DNA of 25,970 bases from a virus. A program made the position numbers and the translations under genes. The notes beneath the pieces were generated by a model. It searched no databases. It was not told the origin of the DNA and worked only from the letters and a program-made list of their open reading frames with translations. Below, in pieces: positions 6,178 through 14,756 of the stretch. Positions within the stretch are counted from its first letter, which is position 1, and every line of letters begins with the position of its first letter. The DNA is taken from positions 1-25,970 of IMG/VR virus record IMGVR_UViG_3300006080_000011; one strand, 5' to 3'.

Positions 6178-8823
6178 ATGCCAGCCGCTGCTAGAGACGG
6201 TGATAATGTAACACTAGAACACGTTTGTCAAAGCACAACTATGACAGATGGTGGATCAACAAATGTATTCATTGAAGGTATTGGGGCCCACCGACAAACA
6301 ACTGACAAAGTATTATTTCATTTAGATGATAGTGATGCACCTATATGTGCAGCTACTCATAGTCCAACATTAGTTACTGCATCCCCTAACGTATACGTTA
6401 ATGGCAAACCATTAGGTCGTGTTACAGACTCATATGGATGTGGCTATATAACTGACGGTGCATCAAACGTATTTGTTAATGATGCATACACACCAACAGC
6501 TCCCGATAATCTAACAAATACATACGCATCAGTAGAACAAATTGATGAGGCTTTAGAAGCCTTATTACTAGCAGCTACTGGAATAAGTGCCAGTCAACCG
6601 AAATCAAGTGAACTTACACGTACAGCTACTGCAGAGTTTGTATATAAATCAAATGATGTCAGAATATCGGCTAACTGGGCTAGAGTAGCAGCAGAAGGTG
6701 ATGCCCTTGATTGGACTACATATCAACTAATACTTGGCGATGACACTGATTTTATAAAGACTCGTTATGTTAATGGTGATAAAAGAATAGTAAAATTATA
6801 TAGAGGTATAGGTGGTGTATTCCAAGGGGAGGGTTTCGGCCCTACGAGTACTAACATTGGTATAAAATATCTAACACCAGATCTATCATATGCTTCCTCG
6901 TGGATGAAGCAAGACTTTTCGAGGTGGACATATCATTCTATTGCAGACGGTGGGCAGGGGGCTCCAGCTAATGCAAGCGCGGCACGACTACAACGATATG
7001 CTGAAATGATAGACGGAGCTGGAGCCAAATTAAATCCATCTTACTTAGAAGAATACGCAGTATCATTTAATAAGAATGAAGTGATGGACTTAAATATTAC
7101 CCAAGACGCCACCTTGGATAAGGTTAAAGCTGCTTCTAGGTTTGGAGGTGATGATGTGTTGTTTGAGAAACTTAAAAAAGATACTAACTTCCGTATTGAC
7201 TTCTATGCTGATTGGGAGAATAAAACTTTTCAGGATTGGGCTAAGTCGGCAGGATATAAGGCCTTAGTTGGATATGATCCAAGTGCTAGTCAGGTTGTAG
7301 GAGTATTCCAATCTTTAAAAGATGTACCTGATTCTGAATACATAAGATTGCTTGCTTCAACTGATCCAGCAGACCATTGGTGGAAAAATTCAACTGGTAC
7401 AGCTAAGGTATTACCCCTTCCTAAAAAGGCTCCAATACCTAAATTCTATGTTATAGGTGAGAAGACAGGCATCCCGATAGACGCATACTCTAGGACGAGT
7501 GATGGTATGTTAGTGGGAGACACCCTTAAAAATGTTCCTCGTGATTGGATTGTGACTTATGAAACGTTAGCAACTAAAGCTGATGTAGCCCTACTCATCG
7601 ATCAAGAGGTAGTTAGTGGGAAAGCATACTTACACCTTTCTTTGGATAGCCATTATTCATTTGATAAGCCATCCACATTTACTGTTGTACAGATCCAGAC
7701 CGCTGAAGGCATTAGCACCTTTAAAGGTTTAGGACCAAATGAAGGATATAGATTATTGGAAACTGCATTTAGAAGTAGATTCTTTGCAGGGTTGACTGTA
7801 TTTGAAACAGACTCATTAACAGTACAAGGGTCTAGATTATACAGTAGGCTTATGCGTAATATAGCACTTACATTTAAAAGACATCCAGATTCATTAAAGC
7901 GTTATCCTATGCTTAGTAATCCTGAGTTTAAGATGCCTATTATGGAGTTAAGTAGTCAAGGGGTAGTGCAGGCTAAACCCCATATCCTAATAGCAGGAAG
8001 TGCTTATCCAACGGGGGGCTATATGAAGATGACAGATTTCTTAGATTACATCTTCAAGTATGGCAGTCCGTTTGAAGACGGTATCAATATATCTAAGAAA
8101 AGCTATTTGATAACTGCTCATTGGGCCCTCAGTGACACCACAGAGGAGTTTTATAGGAAGGGTACGGGTAAGTTTATTATTGGAACAAACGAGCAGCTAG
8201 CTAAGTACTTGCATAAGGCCCCTAATGTATTTGATTCTAGAATTGCTATACTCAAAGCTAAGGTTCCTGAAGCCCCCTCTTGGTTCTTTGATAGTCTTGA
8301 AGTAAATGTTAATAATAAGGCTGGTACGGTTCGTGAGGTATTTGAGGTATCAGCACTACATCCTATACATGGGAAGATTATGGCCACATTAAGATTTATA
8401 GGTAATGTAGCTCTCTTTCTTTTTGCACCATATATATACGATACAATTGAGGCACGGGGTGGTATAATCAAACATATTAAAGAATATGTAAATGATACTA
8501 TAGCGCTTTACGATGCACGAATTGATCGTATGGGAGACTACGATATAACAGGATTACGTAATATTAATTATGATCACCTTTCATTAGAGCAGCTTACCCT
8601 TATGAATAACTCAATAGATGCGGAGCAAAAGAAACTACTAGATCTAGGACTTGTGCAGTCTGGTGAACAATTAGAGAGAACACTGAATATTATATTTGAC
8701 ATCCCGTTATACTTCTTAGGAATGGGAATGATGTGGTATGCTGATGAATTAGATAGAAAGCTTGAGTCTATACATAAGAGCAATGAACTTACAAAGGAAT
8801 GGTTCTTTGAACTATTTGAATAA
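6178..8823 (+). CDS. PAAR-tip protein with ADP-ribosyltransferase-like domain
   Basis: An 881-aa protein. Residues 1-105 are a PAAR-type domain: PAAARDGD start, repeated short beta elements with Gly and His/Cys (VTLEHVC, ICAATHS, GCGYITDGASNVFVND). PAAR proteins cap the spike trimer of contractile injection machines (gp5.4 in T4). Residues about 195-380 resemble ADP-ribosyltransferase folds: LYRGIGG (207-213), KYLTPDLSYASSW (230-242), EEYAVSFNKNEVMDLN (291-306) and AKSAGYKALVGYDPSASQVVGVF (355-377). The usual final Glu position appears to be Gln, so activity is uncertain. The remaining about 500 aa are unrecognised, with hydrophobic helices near 738-762 and 839-858. The layout resembles T6SS evolved PAAR effectors. 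ATG 6178 lacks a good RBS. Confidence 0.65.
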   Translation: MPAAARDGDNVTLEHVCQSTTMTDGGSTNVFIEGIGAHRQTTDKVLFHLDDSDAPICAATHSPTLVTASPNVYVNGKPLGRVTDSYGCGYITDGASNVFVNDAYTPTAPDNLTNTYASVEQIDEALEALLLAATGISASQPKSSELTRTATAEFVYKSNDVRISANWARVAAEGDALDWTTYQLILGDDTDFIKTRYVNGDKRIVKLYRGIGGVFQGEGFGPTSTNIGIKYLTPDLSYASSWMKQDFSRWTYHSIADGGQGAPANASAARLQRYAEMIDGAGAKLNPSYLEEYAVSFNKNEVMDLNITQDATLDKVKAASRFGGDDVLFEKLKKDTNFRIDFYADWENKTFQDWAKSAGYKALVGYDPSASQVVGVFQSLKDVPDSEYIRLLASTDPADHWWKNSTGTAKVLPLPKKAPIPKFYVIGEKTGIPIDAYSRTSDGMLVGDTLKNVPRDWIVTYETLATKADVALLIDQEVVSGKAYLHLSLDSHYSFDKPSTFTVVQIQTAEGISTFKGLGPNEGYRLLETAFRSRFFAGLTVFETDSLTVQGSRLYSRLMRNIALTFKRHPDSLKRYPMLSNPEFKMPIMELSSQGVVQAKPHILIAGSAYPTGGYMKMTDFLDYIFKYGSPFEDGINISKKSYLITAHWALSDTTEEFYRKGTGKFIIGTNEQLAKYLHKAPNVFDSRIAILKAKVPEAPSWFFDSLEVNVNNKAGTVREVFEVSALHPIHGKIMATLRFIGNVALFLFAPYIYDTIEARGGIIKHIKEYVNDTIALYDARIDRMGDYDITGLRNINYDHLSLEQLTLMNNSIDAEQKKLLDLGLVQSGEQLERTLNIIFDIPLYFLGMGMMWYADELDRKLESIHKSNELTKEWFFELFE

Positions 8824-8825
8824 TT

Positions 8826-10049
8826 ATGATAGGGCAATACAAACGAACTCTTACCTGTAAACTCATTAATGACCGTAATCAGACAGAGTTAAAATTAAAG
8901 CATACAAATCTTGGTGTGGGTGACACATTAGGTAGTGAAACTATTGAAGCTATTAATATAACATATGATAGGCTCTTAAATACCCACTCAAATTTAGATC
9001 ACTTGAACTTTCCATATTATGCATTTAAAGCTAATATGTTGTGGTGGGTTGATGCAACTATTGGCATGGAAAGTAGATGGGTAAAAACTGCTAAGAATGG
9101 TGCTATTAGTAGTACAGCTTATGGTTGGGGTCAGATCACTAAGGACACAACCATAACTGCTTGTAATAGGTATGTTACTTTAGTCAATAGTTGTAATAAG
9201 ACTTCATTTCATCGAAGTTGGTCTCCTTCCAATGAAAATGACATCATGATATTAGGGTTTTTAGAAGTAGCAAGAGAAGAAGATGTACATCCTGAAGATT
9301 TAATTGCTGGCGTTGCAGTCTCTGGCGGAGCTGTATATAAGCTAATGCAAAGGGCTTCTGTATGGTATAATAAAGGAGCTACACCTGCAGAGAAACTCAT
9401 GACCTGGAAAGAGTTAATAAAGAATGATTGGAAGCAAGTCACACGGACAGATAAAGCTTTTGCCGAGGGTGCTAAAGGCATTAAAGGATGGCGGTTTTGG
9501 AAAGCGTTTATGTGGGGAAAGGCTGGATCACTTAAAGGTCAGTTTAAGACCGGACCAACTCCGTTATTCAGAAGATTAGGCTCCGCGTTAAGATTTATGT
9601 TAGGAAAAATATCAGGTGTGTTGCTGTTATTAGACAGTAAGTCATTGAATACTGGTGAGCCTGGTTTAGATGAGTGGATGGCACTACAAGAGCTGAATAA
9701 AATAATTAGATATGTACCAGCCTTCATTACTAAGATAATATCCAACCCTGCTACCGATTTTGCTAGTCATAAGAAGATACTAGATTCACTATCATACGAT
9801 GAGATAGGTGCGTTAATAATAGCTAATGCAGAAGGAGCATCCGGTACAGATGCTAATGGTTGGATACATATGACGTCTAACGATATTGATATACTACGAG
9901 ATGGTGCTAAAGGATTATACGAATATGGCCACCATAGTAAATTTAGTTCTACTACACCAGATCTAGCACAAATCCTTATCAACTTGGATGTTTTCTTTGA
10001 CTGTCCACAGTCAACAGCTAAATCTCTTAAGGCAGGTATAAGGCCTTAG
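8826..10049 (+). CDS. Tail-associated lytic transglycosylase/lysozyme-like protein
   Basis: A 407-aa protein with an SLT/goose-lysozyme-like core: the candidate catalytic Glu82 in GMESRW, then AYGWGQIT at residues 98-105, matching the ES...A.G..Q pattern of soluble lytic transglycosylases. Such enzymes cut the glycan strands of peptidoglycan. A hydrophobic segment at about 256-275 and an unrecognised C-terminal domain follow. It starts two bases after the PAAR-protein stop and has no signal peptide. It is therefore more likely a virion-borne wall-opening enzyme acting with the PAAR tip than a lysis endolysin. In T4 this activity sits in gp5; no gp5 is visible here. Confidence 0.65.
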   Translation: MIGQYKRTLTCKLINDRNQTELKLKHTNLGVGDTLGSETIEAINITYDRLLNTHSNLDHLNFPYYAFKANMLWWVDATIGMESRWVKTAKNGAISSTAYGWGQITKDTTITACNRYVTLVNSCNKTSFHRSWSPSNENDIMILGFLEVAREEDVHPEDLIAGVAVSGGAVYKLMQRASVWYNKGATPAEKLMTWKELIKNDWKQVTRTDKAFAEGAKGIKGWRFWKAFMWGKAGSLKGQFKTGPTPLFRRLGSALRFMLGKISGVLLLLDSKSLNTGEPGLDEWMALQELNKIIRYVPAFITKIISNPATDFASHKKILDSLSYDEIGALIIANAEGASGTDANGWIHMTSNDIDILRDGAKGLYEYGHHSKFSSTTPDLAQILINLDVFFDCPQSTAKSLKAGIRP

Positions 10050-10065
10050 TTTACTTCTTAAATCA

Positions 10066-10073
10066 TATAAATA
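10066..10073 (+). promoter_or_regulatory. T4-type late promoter TATAAATA
   Basis: Exact late octamer 30 bases before the gp13 ATG, with AAGGA (10086-10090) between them. It heads the neck-terminase operon 13-14-15-16-17. Confidence 0.8.
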
Positions 10074-10095
10074 AGTCTATACAATAAGGACAATT

Positions 10096-10908
10096 ATGGC
10101 AAAAGTAACCAACAGACCCCAGTTAATAGATCATGCAATGAGAGCATTGGGTGCTCCTGTAATTGAAATCAATGTAGATGAAGATCAAGTAGAAGATCGT
10201 ATTGATGATGCATTACAATATTATCAAGAGTATCATACTGATGCGGTTATACGAGTCTATTATAAGCATCAACTTACTGCTACAGACATTACAAATAGTT
10301 ATATTACCATACCTGATGGAATTACAAGTATAACTAGAATACTTGACTTTGGATCAGGCCTGGCAGAGAAGTTCTTTGATGTTGAGTATAATATGAGATT
10401 ACAAGACATGTATATGTTTAATGTTGGATCTCGTGGATTACAATTATACGAACAAAGAGTACAAAACCTTGCTTTATTAGATTACACATTTGGTTCAACA
10501 GAATTACTTAGATTTAATCGTCATATGAATAGACTTCATATTGATGAAGGGTTTGGCGATCTATTTCCATCATCATGTTCTGATGTAACATATACAGATA
10601 AGACTACATGTGAAGCTGCAAGTGAAACGTGGACTGAAGGTCAGTATATAGTTATTGAAGGATATGAGATTGTAGACCCTACTACATACGGCGATGTTTA
10701 TAATGACATGTTCTTAAAGAGATACGTTACGGCATTGATTAAACGTCAATGGGGTGCTAACATGATTAAGTTTGAAGGTATGCAATTGCCTGGTGGAGTT
10801 ACAATGAACGGCAGACAAATCTATGATGATGCCGTAGAAGAGGTTACTAAATTAGAAGACGAAATGCAGTTAGCCTGGATGGAACCAGATAACTTCTTAA
10901 TGGGATAA
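10096..10908 (+). CDS. 13: Head completion/neck protein gp13
   Basis: A 270-aa T4 gp13-like neck protein. It has the conserved N-terminal layout (PQLIDHAMRALGAPVIEINV, then DRIDDALQYYQEYH) and C-terminal KRYVTALIKRQWGANMIKFEGMQLPGG in two parts. gp13 joins the filled head at the portal vertex and, with gp14, receives the tail. The gene lies immediately before gp14 and gp15 apart from one inserted gene. An odd feature is a short Cys-containing insert at about residues 158-181 (C161, C172, W179), described separately. The late promoter and RBS upstream are clear. Confidence 0.88.
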   Translation: MAKVTNRPQLIDHAMRALGAPVIEINVDEDQVEDRIDDALQYYQEYHTDAVIRVYYKHQLTATDITNSYITIPDGITSITRILDFGSGLAEKFFDVEYNMRLQDMYMFNVGSRGLQLYEQRVQNLALLDYTFGSTELLRFNRHMNRLHIDEGFGDLFPSSCSDVTYTDKTTCEAASETWTEGQYIVIEGYEIVDPTTYGDVYNDMFLKRYVTALIKRQWGANMIKFEGMQLPGGVTMNGRQIYDDAVEEVTKLEDEMQLAWMEPDNFLMG

Positions 10909-10911
10909 TGT

Positions 10912-12741
10912 ATGAAGAATAATGCAGTTAGCGACAGCTTAGTAGGGTTCTCCAACAACGGTTTTGGTCATACATCTGATTCACAGCAAAGAAAGCGTGA
11001 ATGGAATATAGTAGTAGATAAGATTAATAATGCAGATGTGGATTGGCTAAATGGTAATGTTTTTACTAATATTGCAGATGCCGGTAAACCAGTAAGTGCT
11101 TATTTAAATAAATGGCATCCTAGTCATGGAGCAGATCAAGATTTAGTAGATCATTTTGCAGCTTCAGTAGTATTGAAGGAACGTGTAGGTGGTGCATTAG
11201 CATTGACAATTGGTATAGTTAAGGAAGTGATGGATATATTCACTAGTTCTGTAGGCTATAGTAATGATGATCTAGCTACAGACTTTGCTGGGTCATTGGG
11301 ATATAATGCATCAGAGGCACTTGCGGCAGGTTTATTTAATCATACTAATAGTGAGTATGATAGTAGTGATATGGGTTGGGTTGATAATGCTAGGAAGTTA
11401 ATAGATCTAATTAATCCGGATGTTACCCAGTCTACCGCAGATTTAAAATATTCTTCAGAAATGTGGAAGATGGTTAATGGTGTTGATAAAGATGCTGATA
11501 TACAAATCGACCTTTCTCCTTGGCACAAAGACTGTGGAAATCTCAAGGGTGGTTTCTCATGCGCTATAGATGAATATGTCACCCCTGTAGAGCTTTATAC
11601 AGCGCCAGTAGAATTGGCATGGCCTGTTGGTGCTGCAGAACCATGGAAATTCTATACTACAAAGAATAGTAGGAATAACTCATGGAATACCAATAATTGG
11701 GGTTTTTTTGCAGCCATAGACTCATATGAACACTATAGTACTTCATATCATAGCTACCAGAAATGGGTACCGACAGCCGATCCATGGGGTAAATATATCA
11801 CTGTTGATATGCCTCCTAGATCTAAGAAAAATGTATTGGTAAAAATACCTCAATCTATAATTGGCACTAGGAAGGGTATAGGTACAAATTCAGATTTCCG
11901 CACTATAGTAGAAAGAGACGCATTGCCTGATGAAGATGGCTCAAAATGGAATGATAATGGAAGTCCATGTACAGCTAGATGTGATATAATTGTGACAGGT
12001 AGTAGCTACCGTGAACATAATACAGATACTATGATTGAAAGCTTATCCTTTGTTAACTGCGTTAGAATTAAGCAGGAAACTCAAGTTGAAACTATTTCTC
12101 CTATAGTTGTTCCAGTAGTGACTAATACAACTGATACTGTAGTAGTACCGATGGAAGTAAATGAGCTTGGTCAAGATAAATCATTATCTGATGTAGCGGT
12201 GACAATGGATGGTGAAGAAGTAGCTTCAAGTAAGTATTCATATAATAGTATTACTAATGAGATTATATTTGATGATGATATCGTTGGTGATGTATCACTT
12301 ACCACTGCATGGTTAGATTTAGCATATGACGGTGATCACTTTGAATTTGATGACCTAACAGGACTTCCTATTATGGGATCGCTACCTTGGTTACCAGGGG
12401 ATGACTATTATAATCCTTATGTGTATACACCAGGAGCAGGTGACTTCATATATGATGAGCCACATACAATTACGACTGTTGAAGATTGGTTTGATGGTAA
12501 TACATATGAACAGGCTGATAACGGAGTAGTTAAAGATTGGGGATCGCCTGCTAAATTAGCTGCTGATTCTAGAATTAGAAATGTATCAGCTGTAACTACA
12601 ACTAACACATGGATCGGCGATAGTCAAGTACCATGTGATTATATAACATTTGAACATAATTGTCCAGCTTGTCAATCAGAACTTGCGGATTACCCTAATA
12701 ACACGTGGCTTAGATATGAAGTCACTTATAATTGTGGATAA
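10912..12741 (+). CDS. Unrecognised 609-aa virion protein inserted between gp13 and gp14
   Basis: A large acidic protein that I do not recognise. Residues about 60-140 form a helical region with small residues and a VLKERVGGALALTIGIVKE stretch (87-105), followed by DLATDFAGSLGY. This vaguely resembles helical domains with an invariant His/Asp/Asn pattern seen in some secreted phage proteins. The middle (about 215-330) is aromatic and Gly/Asn-rich. The C-terminal part has beta-rich segments and ends in a CPAC...C cluster (about residues 588-608). T4 has nothing between genes 13 and 14. Position and late transcription suggest a neck, whisker or decoration protein. It begins four bases after the gp13 stop. 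Confidence 0.6.
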   Translation: MKNNAVSDSLVGFSNNGFGHTSDSQQRKREWNIVVDKINNADVDWLNGNVFTNIADAGKPVSAYLNKWHPSHGADQDLVDHFAASVVLKERVGGALALTIGIVKEVMDIFTSSVGYSNDDLATDFAGSLGYNASEALAAGLFNHTNSEYDSSDMGWVDNARKLIDLINPDVTQSTADLKYSSEMWKMVNGVDKDADIQIDLSPWHKDCGNLKGGFSCAIDEYVTPVELYTAPVELAWPVGAAEPWKFYTTKNSRNNSWNTNNWGFFAAIDSYEHYSTSYHSYQKWVPTADPWGKYITVDMPPRSKKNVLVKIPQSIIGTRKGIGTNSDFRTIVERDALPDEDGSKWNDNGSPCTARCDIIVTGSSYREHNTDTMIESLSFVNCVRIKQETQVETISPIVVPVVTNTTDTVVVPMEVNELGQDKSLSDVAVTMDGEEVASSKYSYNSITNEIIFDDDIVGDVSLTTAWLDLAYDGDHFEFDDLTGLPIMGSLPWLPGDDYYNPYVYTPGAGDFIYDEPHTITTVEDWFDGNTYEQADNGVVKDWGSPAKLAADSRIRNVSAVTTTNTWIGDSQVPCDYITFEHNCPACQSELADYPNNTWLRYEVTYNCG

Positions 12742-12749
12742 GTAATAAC

Positions 12750-13673
12750 ATGGCAACTTCAGTATACTTTTCAGGAAGCGTAAAATCAGAACAGAATCTT
12801 TATGAGGATTTAATCATAGAGTCTATGCAGATGCATGGGCAAGATATTGTTTATATTCCCAGGGAAGAGATATCTCATGATGAGTTATTAAATGAATCAT
12901 ATTCTAAATTCACGGATTCATACGTCGTAGAGATGTATATTGAGAATCAAGAGGGATTCGAAGGTGATGGTGATTTATTAGCTAAGTTTGGTTTAGAGAT
13001 TAGAGATCAAGCTACATTTATTGTGGCTAAACGTCGTTGGGAGAAGCAGGTAGGTAAATGGGCTAATACAATAAGACCTAATGAAGGTGACTTATTATTC
13101 TTACCTATGTCTAATTCATTATTTGAGATTAAGTTTGTAGAGCATGAAATGCCGTTCTATCAATTGCAGAATCTTCCTGTATATAAATTACAAGCTGAAT
13201 TATTCGAATACTCTGATGAGGAATTAGATACATCTATTGATGCAATTGATAAGATTGAAACACTTAATGCTACATCATACACATATACATTAGATTCAGG
13301 TTCTGGTACAGCTGATGATTACCGAATTGGTGAAACAGTGATTCAATGGACTGGTGTAAACGATGCAGTAGGTGATCCAATTAATATTGAAGGTGAAGTC
13401 GCTGCTTGGGAAGATACTGGACTTAATATAGGAATCTTGACTGTGGTAAGTCATGTTACTACCGATGGTAAGTTTAGAAAGTTCTTCGCTGATGTCGATC
13501 CATTGTTAACCATTGTGGGTACAGAAAGTGGTGCAGTATATTCTGTAGTAGTTGCTGATTCACCACTCTATACAAACTTTAATAGAGATACATATGCTAA
13601 TAACGAAGCCTTTGAAGCAGCTGCTGATGATATCATAGACTTCTCTGAAAATAATCCATTTGGTATGCCATAA
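12750..13673 (+). CDS. 14: Neck protein gp14
   Basis: A 307-aa T4 gp14-like protein beginning MATSVYFSGSVKSEQNLYED, with the family pattern GQDIVYIPRE and the GDLLFLPMSNSLFEIKFVEH block in the middle. gp14 completes the head neck and docks the tail with gp13. The frame is open from TTG 12732, but ATG 12750 gives the conserved N-terminus. The protein is longer than T4 gp14 (256 aa), the extra length lying in a C-terminal acidic beta-rich part. Its stop TAA shares a base with the gp15 ATG. Confidence 0.86.
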   Translation: MATSVYFSGSVKSEQNLYEDLIIESMQMHGQDIVYIPREEISHDELLNESYSKFTDSYVVEMYIENQEGFEGDGDLLAKFGLEIRDQATFIVAKRRWEKQVGKWANTIRPNEGDLLFLPMSNSLFEIKFVEHEMPFYQLQNLPVYKLQAELFEYSDEELDTSIDAIDKIETLNATSYTYTLDSGSGTADDYRIGETVIQWTGVNDAVGDPINIEGEVAAWEDTGLNIGILTVVSHVTTDGKFRKFFADVDPLLTIVGTESGAVYSVVVADSPLYTNFNRDTYANNEAFEAAADDIIDFSENNPFGMP

Positions 13674-14404
13674 TGTTTGAAAATCATTTTTACAATTCAA
13701 GTACAAGACGGATGGTATCTGTCTTCGGTTCTATATTCAATGAGTTAGAAGTCGTTAAGACTGATGCTGCAGGTAAAGTATTACAGAAGATTAAAGTACC
13801 ATTAGCATACGGTCCTAGACAGAAGTTCTTGTCTAGAGCCAGTGACTTAACAGATTCAAAGATTGCAATTAAGTTACCTAGACTATCATTTGAAATAACT
13901 GATATGTCATATGACGGTGCTGCAAGACTTAATAAGAATAAGAAGTATATTAAAACTGATCCGCTTGATAAGAAGAATGTTAAATCATTGGGTGTACCTG
14001 CAGTCTATAGAGTAGGATTTGAACTTAACATAATGGCTAAAGCCCAAGATGATGCATTACAGATATTAGAACAAATTCTTCCAATGTTTCAACCAGAGTA
14101 TACAGTGACAATTAAAGACATTCCAGATATGGATATCACTTCAGATGTCCCTATTGTCTTAACTGATGTTTCGCTGAATGATGAATATGAAGGTGACTTC
14201 TTAAGTAGAAGAACAATTGTATATACATTGACATTTGAAACACGTATTAGATTCTATAGAGGCTTACAAGACCGCGCTGGTGTTATTAATAAGACAGAGA
14301 TATATTATAAAGATGGTGAGACTTTAAAGAATATGGAAGTGCAGAAAGTAGATGGAACTACAACACCTTACACGGAGACTATAGACTTTTTTAACGAACC
14401 ATAG
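13673..14404 (+). CDS. 15: Tail completion and sheath stabiliser gp15
   Basis: A 243-aa protein with a T4 gp15-type N-terminus (NHFYNSSTRRMVSVFGSIFN) and the PRLSFEITDMSYD and TIVYTLTFETRIRFYRG segments. gp15 forms a hexameric ring on the last sheath and tube layer and connects the tail to the neck. ATG 13673 overlaps the gp14 stop by one base, so the two are translationally coupled. Order 14-15-16-17 is as in T4. Confidence 0.88.
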   Translation: MFENHFYNSSTRRMVSVFGSIFNELEVVKTDAAGKVLQKIKVPLAYGPRQKFLSRASDLTDSKIAIKLPRLSFEITDMSYDGAARLNKNKKYIKTDPLDKKNVKSLGVPAVYRVGFELNIMAKAQDDALQILEQILPMFQPEYTVTIKDIPDMDITSDVPIVLTDVSLNDEYEGDFLSRRTIVYTLTFETRIRFYRGLQDRAGVINKTEIYYKDGETLKNMEVQKVDGTTTPYTETIDFFNEP

Positions 14405-14414
14405 GTAATATATT

Positions 14415-14756
14415 ATGAGTGATATAGATGATGATTATAATAACATAAGAAAATCATTATACGATTTAGTTGGTCAAGGTGATGAAGCTATTGAGTTAAT
14501 GATGGAACTTGCACGTGAGAGTGAACACCCTAGAGCATTCGAAGTACTAGGACAACTAATCAAACAAAATGCAGAGATTGGTGAGAAGATCATGAAGCTG
14601 CAAAAATCAAAGAAAGAAGTTGCCGTTATGGATGGTAAGAAATCCCTATCTAGTGCTGTAACTAATAATAATGTATTCATTGGGTCCACTACTGATTTAC
14701 AAAGACTACTACAAGATGAGAAAGTGATTGAACATGGCGATACAGAGACCGGATAG
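14415..14756 (+). CDS. 16: Small terminase subunit gp16
   Basis: A 113-aa, largely helical protein between gp15 and gp17, the place of T4 gene 16. It has an acidic N-terminus, a helix around ELMMELARESEHPRAFEVLG and a helical KQNAEIGEKIMKLQKSKKE segment, both typical of T4-like small terminases. The small terminase forms a ring that recognises or regulates DNA entry into the packaging motor. It is shorter than T4 gp16 (164 aa), as in marine T4-like phages. The 3' end overlaps gp17 by 23 bases. Confidence 0.82.
   Translation: MSDIDDDYNNIRKSLYDLVGQGDEAIELMMELARESEHPRAFEVLGQLIKQNAEIGEKIMKLQKSKKEVAVMDGKKSLSSAVTNNNVFIGSTTDLQRLLQDEKVIEHGDTETG

Noticed and set aside
8151-9982. Several open frames on the minus strand within the PAAR and SLT genes, and elsewhere
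   Set aside because: They are antisense shadows of well-supported plus-strand genes, without RBS, family motifs or coupling.
14728-14733. gp17 start at TTG 14728 and gp14 start at TTG 12732
   Set aside because: Nearby ATGs (14734 and 12750) give the usual N-termini of these families.
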